Positions 8,619-16,291 of a stretch of 64,000 bases of DNA are shown one piece after another. The stretch's first letter is position 1. Every line of letters begins with the position of its first letter. The position numbers and the translations under genes are program-made. The notes under the pieces were generated by a model. The model saw only the letters and a program-made list of their open reading frames with translations, had not been told where the DNA came from and made no database searches. The stretch is from Chryseobacterium pennipullorum (GTDB lineage: Bacteria; Bacteroidota; Bacteroidia; Flavobacteriales; Weeksellaceae). Location: the NCBI RefSeq assembly GCF_003384725.1, contig NZ_QNVV01000017.1, positions 47,071 to 111,070 on the forward strand, written 5' to 3'.

Positions 8619-9083
8619 TTAATTAAAGAATATTGCAAGAATAAGTAAAGCAAGTAAAATTGTTACATAAATATAGCTCGTTCCCCCTTTTTTAATGATA
8701 TATTCTTTTTGTTTTTCGATTTCGGAATATTTTTGTTCAGCATTTCTTAGAGTTCTTTTCGCTTTTTTGATATATAAATTATTTCCAATAATTCCTAAAA
8801 GTATTAAAAGAACAATAGTAACCGAAAAATTCACAAATTTTGTTTGCTCAATTCCAATAAGTTTTGTTAGAACTAAATTTTCAAAAATTGTTTCCAAATA
8901 ATAAACAAAGAAAATAATAAAAAATTCCAGATACATTTTTCGATATAGAAACCATAAGATACCAAATATTAAAGCTGAATAACTAAACCTAAACTTTTTT
9001 CCTTGTTCATAGTATTTTAATTGCTCCAAATAATAGGAATTACTTTTTTGAAAAAAAAATTCATACAGTTGTATTTTGTCCAT
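8619..9083 (-). CDS. Small membrane protein, DUF2628-like
   Basis: The 154-residue protein has a cytoplasmic N-terminus with FFFQKSNSYYLEQLKYYEQG, then FRFSYSALIFGILWFLYRKMY (32-52), which matches the DUF2628 pattern of an aromatic-rich membrane segment ending in a basic stop-transfer. Two more hydrophobic segments follow, with NNLYIKKAKRTLRNAEQKYS between them and a last helix at the C-terminus. DUF2628 proteins are small inner-membrane proteins of unknown function. The gene stands alone between repeat copies. Base composition is lower in GC than its neighbours. Confidence 0.75.
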   Translation of the reverse strand: MDKIQLYEFFFQKSNSYYLEQLKYYEQGKKFRFSYSALIFGILWFLYRKMYLEFFIIFFVYYLETIFENLVLTKLIGIEQTKFVNFSVTIVLLILLGIIGNNLYIKKAKRTLRNAEQKYSEIEKQKEYIIKKGGTSYIYVTILLALLILAIFFN

Positions 9084-9809
9084 TAGTTTATTTAGTATTT
9101 TATCGTTTTTTTAAGACTATTTTATATTTTAGTTCTATTCCAGTTAATTGATATGTTTGTTTCTATTTCCTATTTAACTTTTTCTCCGTATTTGGAAAAA
9201 TGACTATATTAACTATAGGACAAAGTAGTGGCAATAGTGGCGGATTAGGAAGCTAAAACTCACGTCTTACGCTAACCTAAAAAGCATTTTATGATTTTAC
9301 TAAATTATTAAAAAAATATAAAGGCTATTGCGATAAAAAGAGAACCTTTGAATTATTCCTTAAACCGTCATTTCCTCGATATGACATTAGCAACAGTTTT
9401 ATTTTTACTTACAAACGGTCAAATATCATCTTCGTACGAGATTCCTGAATAATAGCCTTCCTAACTGTCACGATCATAGTCGAACCAATAACTTTCCAAA
9501 TATCTTGTAACATTATACATCTATGCTGGTGAGCCAATTTTTATCCATAAGAATTCTGAGATCTTTTAGGAATTTTCAGATCAAACCTTATAGGTTTTAA
9601 AATGTATGCAATTAAAAACCTATAAGGTTTAGCCGCTTTATAAAAAATCAACGTCATGTGCAAAATCTGCGAGAGAAAAATTCTACAAAAATCCGTGAAA
9701 TTTGTTGCATCTGTGGGAAACTCATTAAATCAGGGTCAGATGATTTTAAAAGGAACCAAAAGGTGAATAAACCTGTATCCACCTTAACACATAAAATGTA
9801 AACAGGCTC
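9084..9809. other. Gene-poor stretch with possible coding remnant and a hairpin repeat
   Basis: This 726-bp gap contains an open frame at 9281-9448 with no start codon (KAFYDFTKLLKKYKGYCDKK and on to SFIFTYKRSNIIFVRDS), which has protein-like composition and may be the tail of a decayed gene. It also contains repeat copy 2 (9545-9648). Nothing else is convincing. Confidence 0.4.
9545..9648. repeat. Dispersed hairpin repeat, copy 2
   Basis: This copy is collinear with 8436-8539 and has the same perfect 16-bp inverted arms at 9583-9630. The arms and loop are identical between the copies, while most differences lie in the left flank. It is followed by AAATCTGCGAGAGAAAAATT, another common intergenic motif of this genome. 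Confidence 0.85.
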
Positions 9810-10481
9810 TCATGTTTTTCTAGTTATATTCTGCGTAAGATTGATATAATTAAACATGCAAAATGTGGCTACTGCCCCGAAAGTATGCCATAAAAAGTGG
9901 GTTCCGACACTCCACCATTCCCACTTGTCAGCGATACGGAACGTAAGTGCAAAAATAAACGACAATACAGCAAAGCCTACCCATTTGCCAGCTTTCCATT
10001 GGGTATAGATTAAATAACTCAATACTGAGAAAACTACAAATGAAGCCATAACGGCATAGTTTAGATTGATAAAAAGAGAGGGGTTATCTATCAAAATCCA
10101 GTTTCTCAAGGCAAACATTAGCAGTATATAGATGAGAACCATTACAACAGCATAATACCATTTGGTGCTCTTCGCTATAAAATAAAATCCGGCAGACAAG
10201 CACAGCAGCATGATGGGTAACCAATCCATCATAATAAATACCGGCCATTGTCTGAATGAATGATAAATGGTTCCCCCTATGGCACCAATATATAACAAAA
10301 CCAGGCAATAGGTTAAAAAGGGGTATTCTTTAAAATTACCTTTCATTTTAATGGTCCAAAAAATGGCTAAGGCTAAAAAAAATACAGCAGTCATTGCATT
10401 TAACGGCTCAGGAAAAAACTGAGACATATCTGTTTCTGTATATAACATGCCTCCGTCCGGAGGTAAATAAGTGATCGGCAT
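9810..10481 (-). CDS. Ceramidase-like membrane hydrolase (CREST superfamily)
   Basis: The 223-residue protein has about seven membrane helices. The residues that define the CREST metal-hydrolase fold are visible: GTIYHSF (His74, Ser75), Asp86 in MMDWLP, and HFLWH (His195, His199) in the last helix. The N-terminal FPEPLNAMTAVFF resembles the segment before helix 1 of alkaline ceramidases. Members hydrolyse ceramide or other lipid amides. Sphingolipids occur in some Bacteroidota, but the true substrate here is unknown. It is a single gene with no operon partner. Confidence 0.8.
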   Translation of the reverse strand: MPITYLPPDGGMLYTETDMSQFFPEPLNAMTAVFFLALAIFWTIKMKGNFKEYPFLTYCLVLLYIGAIGGTIYHSFRQWPVFIMMDWLPIMLLCLSAGFYFIAKSTKWYYAVVMVLIYILLMFALRNWILIDNPSLFINLNYAVMASFVVFSVLSYLIYTQWKAGKWVGFAVLSFIFALTFRIADKWEWWSVGTHFLWHTFGAVATFCMFNYINLTQNITRKT

Positions 10482-10963
10482 TGTCCTTTTTATATTGGTT
10501 TACAGGCATGCTTCAGAATGCAAACATTGCCATTTATTTGACATGAGTAAATTATACAAAAAATACTTATTAAAATATAGAAAATGATTAATTTTTAAAT
10601 CAATTCTTTAAAAAATATCAGCCCTTCAGTGCAGAGCCACCATAAACACTGGATTGTAAAAATATCAATCAGCAATTTTGTATATCTTTCGCCAATTCAC
10701 CCTTCTGAGCCGGCTTTAGATTTTTTTTAGAAGATTTTACTCCCATTTCATTCACATTGAAGAGATCATAAAGGAAGCAGCGTGTCTCACGTTTTGGTCA
10801 ACATCAAAATACAACTTAATACAAGATTTAAGCTATTGTCCGATCACTTTACTACACATATTCCATTATGATTTAGAATTACAAAACACATATGCGTTAT
10901 AAGTTAAAATCAGTATATCATATTTCTATTTTACGTAAAAAATAATAATTTTTCTTAAATAAT

Positions 10964-10994
10964 TTGGTTAAATTTCAATAAATCAATAGATTTG
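10964..10994 (+). promoter_or_regulatory. Bacteroidetes-type promoter of the secreted paralogue genes
   Basis: TTG (10964-10966), 20 bp, TAGATTTG (10987-10994) match the consensus TTG-N~20-TAnnTTTG. Transcription would start near 11001, leaving a leader of about 200 nt before the first gene at 11202. Confidence 0.7.
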
Positions 10995-11009
10995 CATTAA
11001 AATTACACA

Positions 11010-11117
11010 ATGAAAAAAAATGAACACGCTGTCCCAACCTCGGGATATGTTTCGATAGAACTATTTCCTATATTTTCGGAAAGACCTTATAGATTCCTTA
11101 CATCTTGGCATGGATAA
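11010..11117 (+). CDS. Possible 35-residue leader peptide
   Basis: About 10 nt after the predicted transcription start, ATG 11010 opens a frame of 35 codons (MKKNEHAVPTSGYVSIELFP and on to TSWHG). It lies wholly within the leader of the secreted paralogues and would be translated almost leaderless. Composition is protein-like, but no homologue is recognised, so it may be a regulatory upstream frame or chance. Confidence 0.3.
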   Translation: MKKNEHAVPTSGYVSIELFPIFSERPYRFLTSWHG

Positions 11118-11201
11118 TGTTGAGATGCATAACGTATGAACTGTCTCAGTGGCGGGTTCTGACTAAACACAAACTAAAAAATTTCCACTAAATAAAACAT
11201 T

Positions 11202-11930
11202 ATGAAAAAACGAATTTCGATCTTTTGTATTCTAATTTCTGCATTAAGCTATGCACAAGTTGGTATCAATACTACTAACCCTCAGGCTGTACTCCATGTT
11301 GATGGGGCCAAAGATAATGCGGCATCCGGTGCTCCTACTGCAGCACAGCAGCTGAATGATTTTGTTGTTACCTCGGCAGGAAACGTTGGAATTGGAACTG
11401 CAAATCCTCAAAAGAAACTTGAGATTGACGCCAATAACACCAGTTTGAGAATTACCAATCTTCCTCAGCAGATATCTAATGACCAGGAATTTATGACGAT
11501 TAACAACCTGAATGGTGATGTGGTAGCCACAAGATATGTCTATACCACTAGTATTACTATTCAACCCGGAGCCAATGGTACTGTAACGATCCCCGCTACG
11601 GCTGCTATTCCCAATGGAATGCTGGTGATAAAGTCCAATAACACGTGTGGGGTTAATATGATTACGAATTTTATTTATTCTGATATTTCACTGGGGTATG
11701 CTACAGCGATTGCAGGTAATGTCGTGGGAACTTCCACCATTGGACCTATTCCAGGTGGCGGAAGCGGTTCTGGCGTATGGACCGTTAAATTTCCGTCAGT
11801 AGCTGCTTGTAGTACAGGAAATGGCACCCAGTTCGATTATACGGTCTCCAAACCAACAGCGAGTAGTTATCTGATCGTGAATAACGGAAACGTGGCGCGA
11901 ACTTATTTCTTAACGATTTTCCGTCTGTAA
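11202..11930 (+). CDS. Secreted protein of unknown function, paralogue 1
   Basis: The 242-residue protein has a signal peptide (ISIFCILISALSYAQ, cleavage near residue 19). The mature N-terminus, VGINTTNPQAVLHVDG, followed by QQLNDFVVTSAGNVGIGTANP, is the repeated GIGT-NP pattern often seen at the start of flavobacterial surface and fibre-like proteins. The C-terminal half is a beta-rich, Gly/Ser/Thr-rich domain ending RTYFLTIFRL. The next gene encodes a full-length paralogue, so the pair is a tandem duplication. Function is unknown; a surface or extracellular role is inferred from the signal peptide and composition. Confidence 0.85.
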   Translation: MKKRISIFCILISALSYAQVGINTTNPQAVLHVDGAKDNAASGAPTAAQQLNDFVVTSAGNVGIGTANPQKKLEIDANNTSLRITNLPQQISNDQEFMTINNLNGDVVATRYVYTTSITIQPGANGTVTIPATAAIPNGMLVIKSNNTCGVNMITNFIYSDISLGYATAIAGNVVGTSTIGPIPGGGSGSGVWTVKFPSVAACSTGNGTQFDYTVSKPTASSYLIVNNGNVARTYFLTIFRL

Positions 11931-11982
11931 TTACTGATGATAAAAAATCATTGTGATAATGACTGATCAAAAAAATTACATT

Positions 11983-12711
11983 ATGAAGAAATTATTTTTT
12001 ATAGTCTTTGGATTTCTGTTTACAGTGGGCCATGCCCAAATGGGGGTTAACACGACCAATGTTCAGGGGGTATTTCATGTAGATGCAGGCAAAGACAATC
12101 CAGTGTCCGGTACGCCTACAGCAGCACAACAGCTAAATGACTTTATAACCACTACGGCCGGAAATGTGGGAATTGGAAAAACAAATCCCCAGAGAAAACT
12201 TGACATAGAAGCCAATAACCAGCCTCTCAGCATCCGGAATTTACTCGATCAAACACCTGCAGATCATAATATCATTGTAAGAGATGCGATAACCGGAGAT
12301 GTGGTTTCAGCGAAATACAGCTATTCCACAACCAGCACCAGTATAGCTGCCGGAGCCAGCGGTACAGTAACCATACCAGCGGCCATTAATATTCCTGCCG
12401 GAATGTTTATCATCCGCGCAACTAATGCATGTGGAAGAACAATGATTTCCACCTATATCTATTCTGATATGTCATTAGGGTATCAGAGTTCGGTAGCAAG
12501 GGATAAAGTGGGAGTTGTAACCACTTCTCCCGGTGCAGCTGGATCATCAGTAAACTGGGGTGTTAAATTTGTTAACGTAACCGGTTGTGCGGATGGAGGG
12601 AATGGAACACAATTTGACTATACCCTCGCAAAGACCGGTGCCAATACCTATACGATTACCAATAATGGAAATATTGCCAAATCTTATACTATTACTGTAT
12701 TCAGATTATAG
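11983..12711 (+). CDS. Secreted protein of unknown function, paralogue 2
   Basis: This paralogue of the preceding gene aligns from end to end: MGVNTTNVQGVFHVDAGKDN against its counterpart, the shared PTAAQQLNDF and AGNVGIGK-TNPQRKLDI segments, and the end KSYTITVFRL. The start at 11983 is chosen because MKKLFFIVFGFLFTVGHAQ is a clean signal peptide. An in-frame ATG 30 bp upstream adds a polar stretch unlike a signal sequence. The two genes are 52 bp apart with no terminator between, and a strong one follows this gene, so they form one operon. Confidence 0.87.
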   Translation: MKKLFFIVFGFLFTVGHAQMGVNTTNVQGVFHVDAGKDNPVSGTPTAAQQLNDFITTTAGNVGIGKTNPQRKLDIEANNQPLSIRNLLDQTPADHNIIVRDAITGDVVSAKYSYSTTSTSIAAGASGTVTIPAAINIPAGMFIIRATNACGRTMISTYIYSDMSLGYQSSVARDKVGVVTTSPGAAGSSVNWGVKFVNVTGCADGGNGTQFDYTLAKTGANTYTITNNGNIAKSYTITVFRL

Positions 12712-13048
12712 GTTTTCTAAAAATAAATTAAATGCCGGAATTTTTGTTCCGGCATTTTTAATATACTTATTCACTAATAAATCAATGAGCCTTTTTATCG
12801 TTCGGATTCCGGAATATACATTTCATGGTGAGGTCCTTCCCTAGCGCCCCAATTATTATAACCTACCATAACATTCTCTTATAAGGCAGATTTTTAAAAA
12901 AATATTTAACGGCTCTAAAATACTGCTATACAAAACATTACTCTATAACAAAATCAATTTAAGGGTCTTAAACATCAATTATTTATAAAGATATTTCTTA
13001 AATTTACACAGCTGTACTGATTCCGGAGCAGCATTAAATGTTTCTACA
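12712..13048. other. Intergenic stretch with terminator, no gene
   Basis: It holds the terminator at 12731-12759. The remainder, up to the GTG start of the chloride channel gene, shows no gene or repeat. Confidence 0.5.
12731..12759 (+). terminator. Rho-independent terminator after the secreted paralogues
   Basis: AATGCCGGAA and TTCCGGCATT form a 10-bp stem around a 6-nt loop. The T-run TTTTT begins with the last stem bases and ends at 12759. It lies 20 bp after the second paralogue. Confidence 0.9.
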
Positions 13049-14896
13049 GTGAAAATTCACAACAAAAAAAAATACCTGAGCTTCCTTAAATTTAAAAGAG
13101 ATTTCCAGAAATACGGACTGGAAAAAGCACGCAGCTATGAGCTCATTCTGCACTGGCTGAATAACAGGCTGAGCAGAAATCAGTTTCTGGTGCTTTCCGG
13201 AATTCTGGTGGGCTGTACTGCCGGTCTTGCAGGCGTTATTCTGAAAACTCTTGTTCACGACATCCATTATTTTATTACCAATAAGGTACACTTTGAATAT
13301 CAGATCCTCTTCTATATTGTTTTTCCTTTTTTAGGAATTGTACTCACTACCCTCATTGTTCTTACATTGTTTAAAGGTCAGGACCGTAAAGGAATTGGTG
13401 CTATTCTCTACGAAATTGCCCAGAACTCAAGTATTGTAGCCTCTGTGAAGATGTATTCTCAGGTGATACAGAGTGCCATTACTGTGGGATTGGGAGGTTC
13501 CGCAGGATTAGAAAGTCCTATAGCCGTAACGGGAGCAGCCATTGGTTCCAATTATGCCCAGACGTACCGCCTCAGCTATAAAGAACGTACTTTACTGCTT
13601 GCCGCCGGTGCCACTGCCGGAATTGCGTCTGCCTTTAACGCTCCTATTGCCGGGATTATGTTCGCTTTTGAGATTCTGCTGACCGGTGTGGTATTTACCG
13701 ATTTTATTCCATTGGTGGTGGCTGCAGTATGTGGAAGTCTCCTATCCAGGGTACTGCTTCAGGAAGACATTCTGTTCAGGTTTTATACCAGAGAACCATT
13801 TAATTATAAAAATCTTCCTTATTATCTTATCCTTGGAATTGTAACAGGAGTATACGCCCGGTATTTTGTGATTATTTCTCAAAAGGTGGAACACTTTATC
13901 AAAGGACTTCGGCTTTCAAAAATGCGTAAAGCCATGTTTGGAGGAGCTGTTTTATCTCTTCTGTGTGTGCTCTTTCCTCCTTTGTTTGGTGAAGGATATG
14001 AAACGGTAAAGGCACTGACTAACGGAAATACATATTCTATTATCGAAAACAGTTTTTTCAGGTATTTTGAAATCGGAGACTGGACGGTTATTATATTTTT
14101 AGTTTTGGTATTGCTCCTAAAAGCATTTGCTACCTCTTTTACCATCTTCAGTGGTGGAAATGGAGGAAATTTTGCTCCTTCGCTTTTTGCCGGAGGAACC
14201 CTGGGCTATTTATTTGCTTTGATCTGTCAACATATCGGATTTACCAATGTTCCGGTAACTAACCTCGTTCTTGTGGGGATGGCCGGAGCCATGAGTGGCG
14301 TACTATATGCGCCGCTTACAGCCATATTTCTGATCGCTGAATCCAGTTTTGGATATGACCTGTTTATCCCGCTTATGATAGTTTCTGTAGTGTCTTACCT
14401 TATTGCCAAATGGTTCTCTCCTATTTCACCGGAACTGAAATCTCTGGCTGATGCAGGAAAGATATTCACTAATAAGCATGATAAAAACCTTCTTTTTGCG
14501 TTAAGGACCGAGGATTTCATCGATCCGTATTCACAGACCATTAGTGAAAACGCTTCTATTACAGAATTATTTGAACTGGTAAAAAACGGGACTAAAAATA
14601 TTTTTGCGGTTGTGGATGACAGCCGTAAACTAAAAGGGGTTCTCACCTTAGACGATATAAGACCCTATCTTTTCAATAAAGAAATTGATTCTTCGCAAAC
14701 GGTCACCCAGGTGATGAAAGCACCTCCCGCCGTCATTTATCGCAACAATAAGCCTTTGGAAATCCTTCAGGTTTTTGATGATACAGGAGTATGGAACCTT
14801 CCCGTAGTGAGCGACCACAATGATTTTATCGGATTTATTTCTAAATCTTCCATTCTGATGAGCTACAGACAGCTGCTGAAGGAATATTCTGATTAA
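13049..14896 (+). CDS. ClC-type chloride channel/transporter with C-terminal CBS domains
   Basis: The 615-residue membrane protein shows the ClC signature elements: GGSAGLESPIAVTG (149-162) with Glu155 at the gating-glutamate position, NAPIAGIMFAFEI, GGNGGNFAPSLFAGG (the GxFxP motif), and APLTAIFLIAESS near the end of the membrane part. Residues about 495-615 carry a CBS pair (ASITELFELVKNGTKNIFAV, then PLEILQVFDDTGVWNLPVVS) that may bind adenine nucleotides. A gating Glu together with bacterial origin favours a Cl-/H+ exchanger. The start is GTG at 13049; an ATG 11 bp upstream is out of frame. It ends just before a strong bidirectional terminator. Confidence 0.93.
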   Translation: MKIHNKKKYLSFLKFKRDFQKYGLEKARSYELILHWLNNRLSRNQFLVLSGILVGCTAGLAGVILKTLVHDIHYFITNKVHFEYQILFYIVFPFLGIVLTTLIVLTLFKGQDRKGIGAILYEIAQNSSIVASVKMYSQVIQSAITVGLGGSAGLESPIAVTGAAIGSNYAQTYRLSYKERTLLLAAGATAGIASAFNAPIAGIMFAFEILLTGVVFTDFIPLVVAAVCGSLLSRVLLQEDILFRFYTREPFNYKNLPYYLILGIVTGVYARYFVIISQKVEHFIKGLRLSKMRKAMFGGAVLSLLCVLFPPLFGEGYETVKALTNGNTYSIIENSFFRYFEIGDWTVIIFLVLVLLLKAFATSFTIFSGGNGGNFAPSLFAGGTLGYLFALICQHIGFTNVPVTNLVLVGMAGAMSGVLYAPLTAIFLIAESSFGYDLFIPLMIVSVVSYLIAKWFSPISPELKSLADAGKIFTNKHDKNLLFALRTEDFIDPYSQTISENASITELFELVKNGTKNIFAVVDDSRKLKGVLTLDDIRPYLFNKEIDSSQTVTQVMKAPPAVIYRNNKPLEILQVFDDTGVWNLPVVSDHNDFIGFISKSSILMSYRQLLKEYSD

Positions 14897-14931
14897 TCAT
14901 AGAACACCCCTGTTCCATAAGGTTTAAAAAC

Positions 14932-14973
14932 AAAAAAGACAATCCGTTCAATCATTGAACGGATTGTCTTTTT
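14932..14973. terminator. Bidirectional terminator between ClC and aldo/keto reductase genes
   Basis: AAGACAATCCGTTCAA pairs with TTGAACGGATTGTCTT around a 3-nt loop, with A-runs before and T-runs after. It can serve both converging genes. Confidence 0.92.
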
Positions 14974-15005
14974 ATGGTATGTTCTGGTATACAATAAAAG
15001 AAACT

Positions 15006-15950
15006 TTACCGGCTTGCTTGGTTAAGCAAATCCAGATCTTCCTGATCCAAAACAAGCTTCGGGGCATTGAACAGTGTTTCGAGCTGTGAGGTACTTGTTG
15101 CGCTGACAATCGGGGCGGTCACCAGCGGATTGGCCAACAGCCATGCCAGCGCAACTGTGCTTTGTGGAGATTGATGCTTCTCTCCCACCTGATCCAGGGC
15201 CTTTAACACCTCTATCCCTTTTGGATTCAAATATTTTCTTACCCCTTCACCTCTTGCGCTTTTCACCAGATCTGCTTCCTCACGATATTTACCTGTTAAA
15301 AATCCTGCAGCCAGTGACCAGTAAGGAAAGACACTCAGATCAAACTGTTCTGCCAAAGGCGCATAATTGTTTTCAAAACCTTCTCTCTCCATAAGGTTGT
15401 AGTGAGGCTGTAAGGCTACATATTTTGGAAGATTATGTTTTTCCGCAGCTTCAAACGAGGCTTTCAGACGTTCAGGTGAAAGGTTGGAAGCCGCAATATA
15501 ACGGACTTTCCCGGCTTTGATCAATTCATCATACGCAGACAGAGTTTCTTCTACCGGGGTAGTATGATCATCAAAATGCGTATAATAAAGGTCGATATGA
15601 TCGGTCTGAAGCCTTTGCAGAGACTCATCCACAGATTGTAAGATATGTCTTTTACTGATATCAAAACCATGTTCTTTTGTTTCTGAACCTACTTTGGTCG
15701 CCAATACAATATCCTTACGATTACCGCGGTTTTTCATCCATCTTCCGATAATCTCTTCAGATTGTCCGCCTTTGCCGTTAACCCACCATGAATACGTATC
15801 AGCAGTATCTATAAAATTAAACCCTGCTTCTGTAAAGCGATCCAATATATCAAATGACTGTTTCTCGTCCAGCGTCCATCCAAAAACATTTCCTCCAAAG
15901 TTAACAGGTGCAATGGCCAGATCCGTATTTTTGATCATTCTTTTTTCCAT
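15006..15950 (-). CDS. Aldo/keto reductase
   Basis: The 314-residue NADPH-dependent TIM-barrel enzyme shows the catalytic tetrad: Asp48 and Tyr53 in FIDTADTYSWW, Lys in IVLATKVG, and His in YYTHFDDHT. The cofactor end VALAWLLANPLVTAPIVSAT is typical of the AKR11/AKR12-like group of general stress or sugar-aldehyde reductases. The N-terminal beta hairpin and full length are present. It is a single gene, convergent with the ClC gene and closed by the shared terminator. The physiological substrate is unknown. Confidence 0.93.
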   Translation of the reverse strand: MEKRMIKNTDLAIAPVNFGGNVFGWTLDEKQSFDILDRFTEAGFNFIDTADTYSWWVNGKGGQSEEIIGRWMKNRGNRKDIVLATKVGSETKEHGFDISKRHILQSVDESLQRLQTDHIDLYYTHFDDHTTPVEETLSAYDELIKAGKVRYIAASNLSPERLKASFEAAEKHNLPKYVALQPHYNLMEREGFENNYAPLAEQFDLSVFPYWSLAAGFLTGKYREEADLVKSARGEGVRKYLNPKGIEVLKALDQVGEKHQSPQSTVALAWLLANPLVTAPIVSATSTSQLETLFNAPKLVLDQEDLDLLNQASR

Positions 15951-16291
15951 AAAAATAAATTTACTAAATGACCTCTAAGGTAAGAAATATTAGGGTCAAA
16001 AAGAATTCAAAATGACCATTCATGTTATAGGTATAATAAATGGAAATGCTGATGTTTTTCTCACTATTTTCTAAATAATATATATAATGGTTACGCTGAG
16101 TAAAACGATCAACTGCCAAAGCAGATTAATTGGGCAAAAAAATTAATGTGAATAGAACAAACATTTTGTCTTCCACAAAGGGGCACCAACCCTTACATCA
16201 AACTTTAAATAACCTCAGTACCGGCCGATAAAAACAAAGACCAGCCTTCGGTTAAAGGCTGGTCTTATAATCTATCAATTAAAAAATACTA
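15951..16291. other. Intergenic stretch with terminator, no gene
   Basis: This stretch holds the terminator at 16229-16266 for the next gene on the reverse strand and presumably the promoter of the aldo/keto reductase, which I could not pin down. I see no gene. Confidence 0.5.
16229..16266 (-). terminator. Terminator of the FMN-barrel protein gene
   Basis: Stem AAGACCAGCCTT/AAGGCTGGTCTT with a 6-nt loop (16237-16266). On the reverse strand it is followed by TTGTTTTT. It lies about 25 bp after the stop codon at 16292. Confidence 0.85.

Larger units (their letters stand above)
10482..11201. other. Long upstream region of the paralogue pair
   Basis: This 720-bp gap carries the promoter at 10964-10994 and a 35-codon leader frame at 11010-11117 (both listed). 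The part from 10482 to 10960 is AT-rich. I find no gene, tRNA or repeat in it. Confidence 0.5.

Noticed and set aside
9200..9256. 18-residue Gly/Ser-rich frame MTILTIGQSSGNSGGLGS
   Set aside because: It is too short, with no ribosome binding context or neighbour to support translation.
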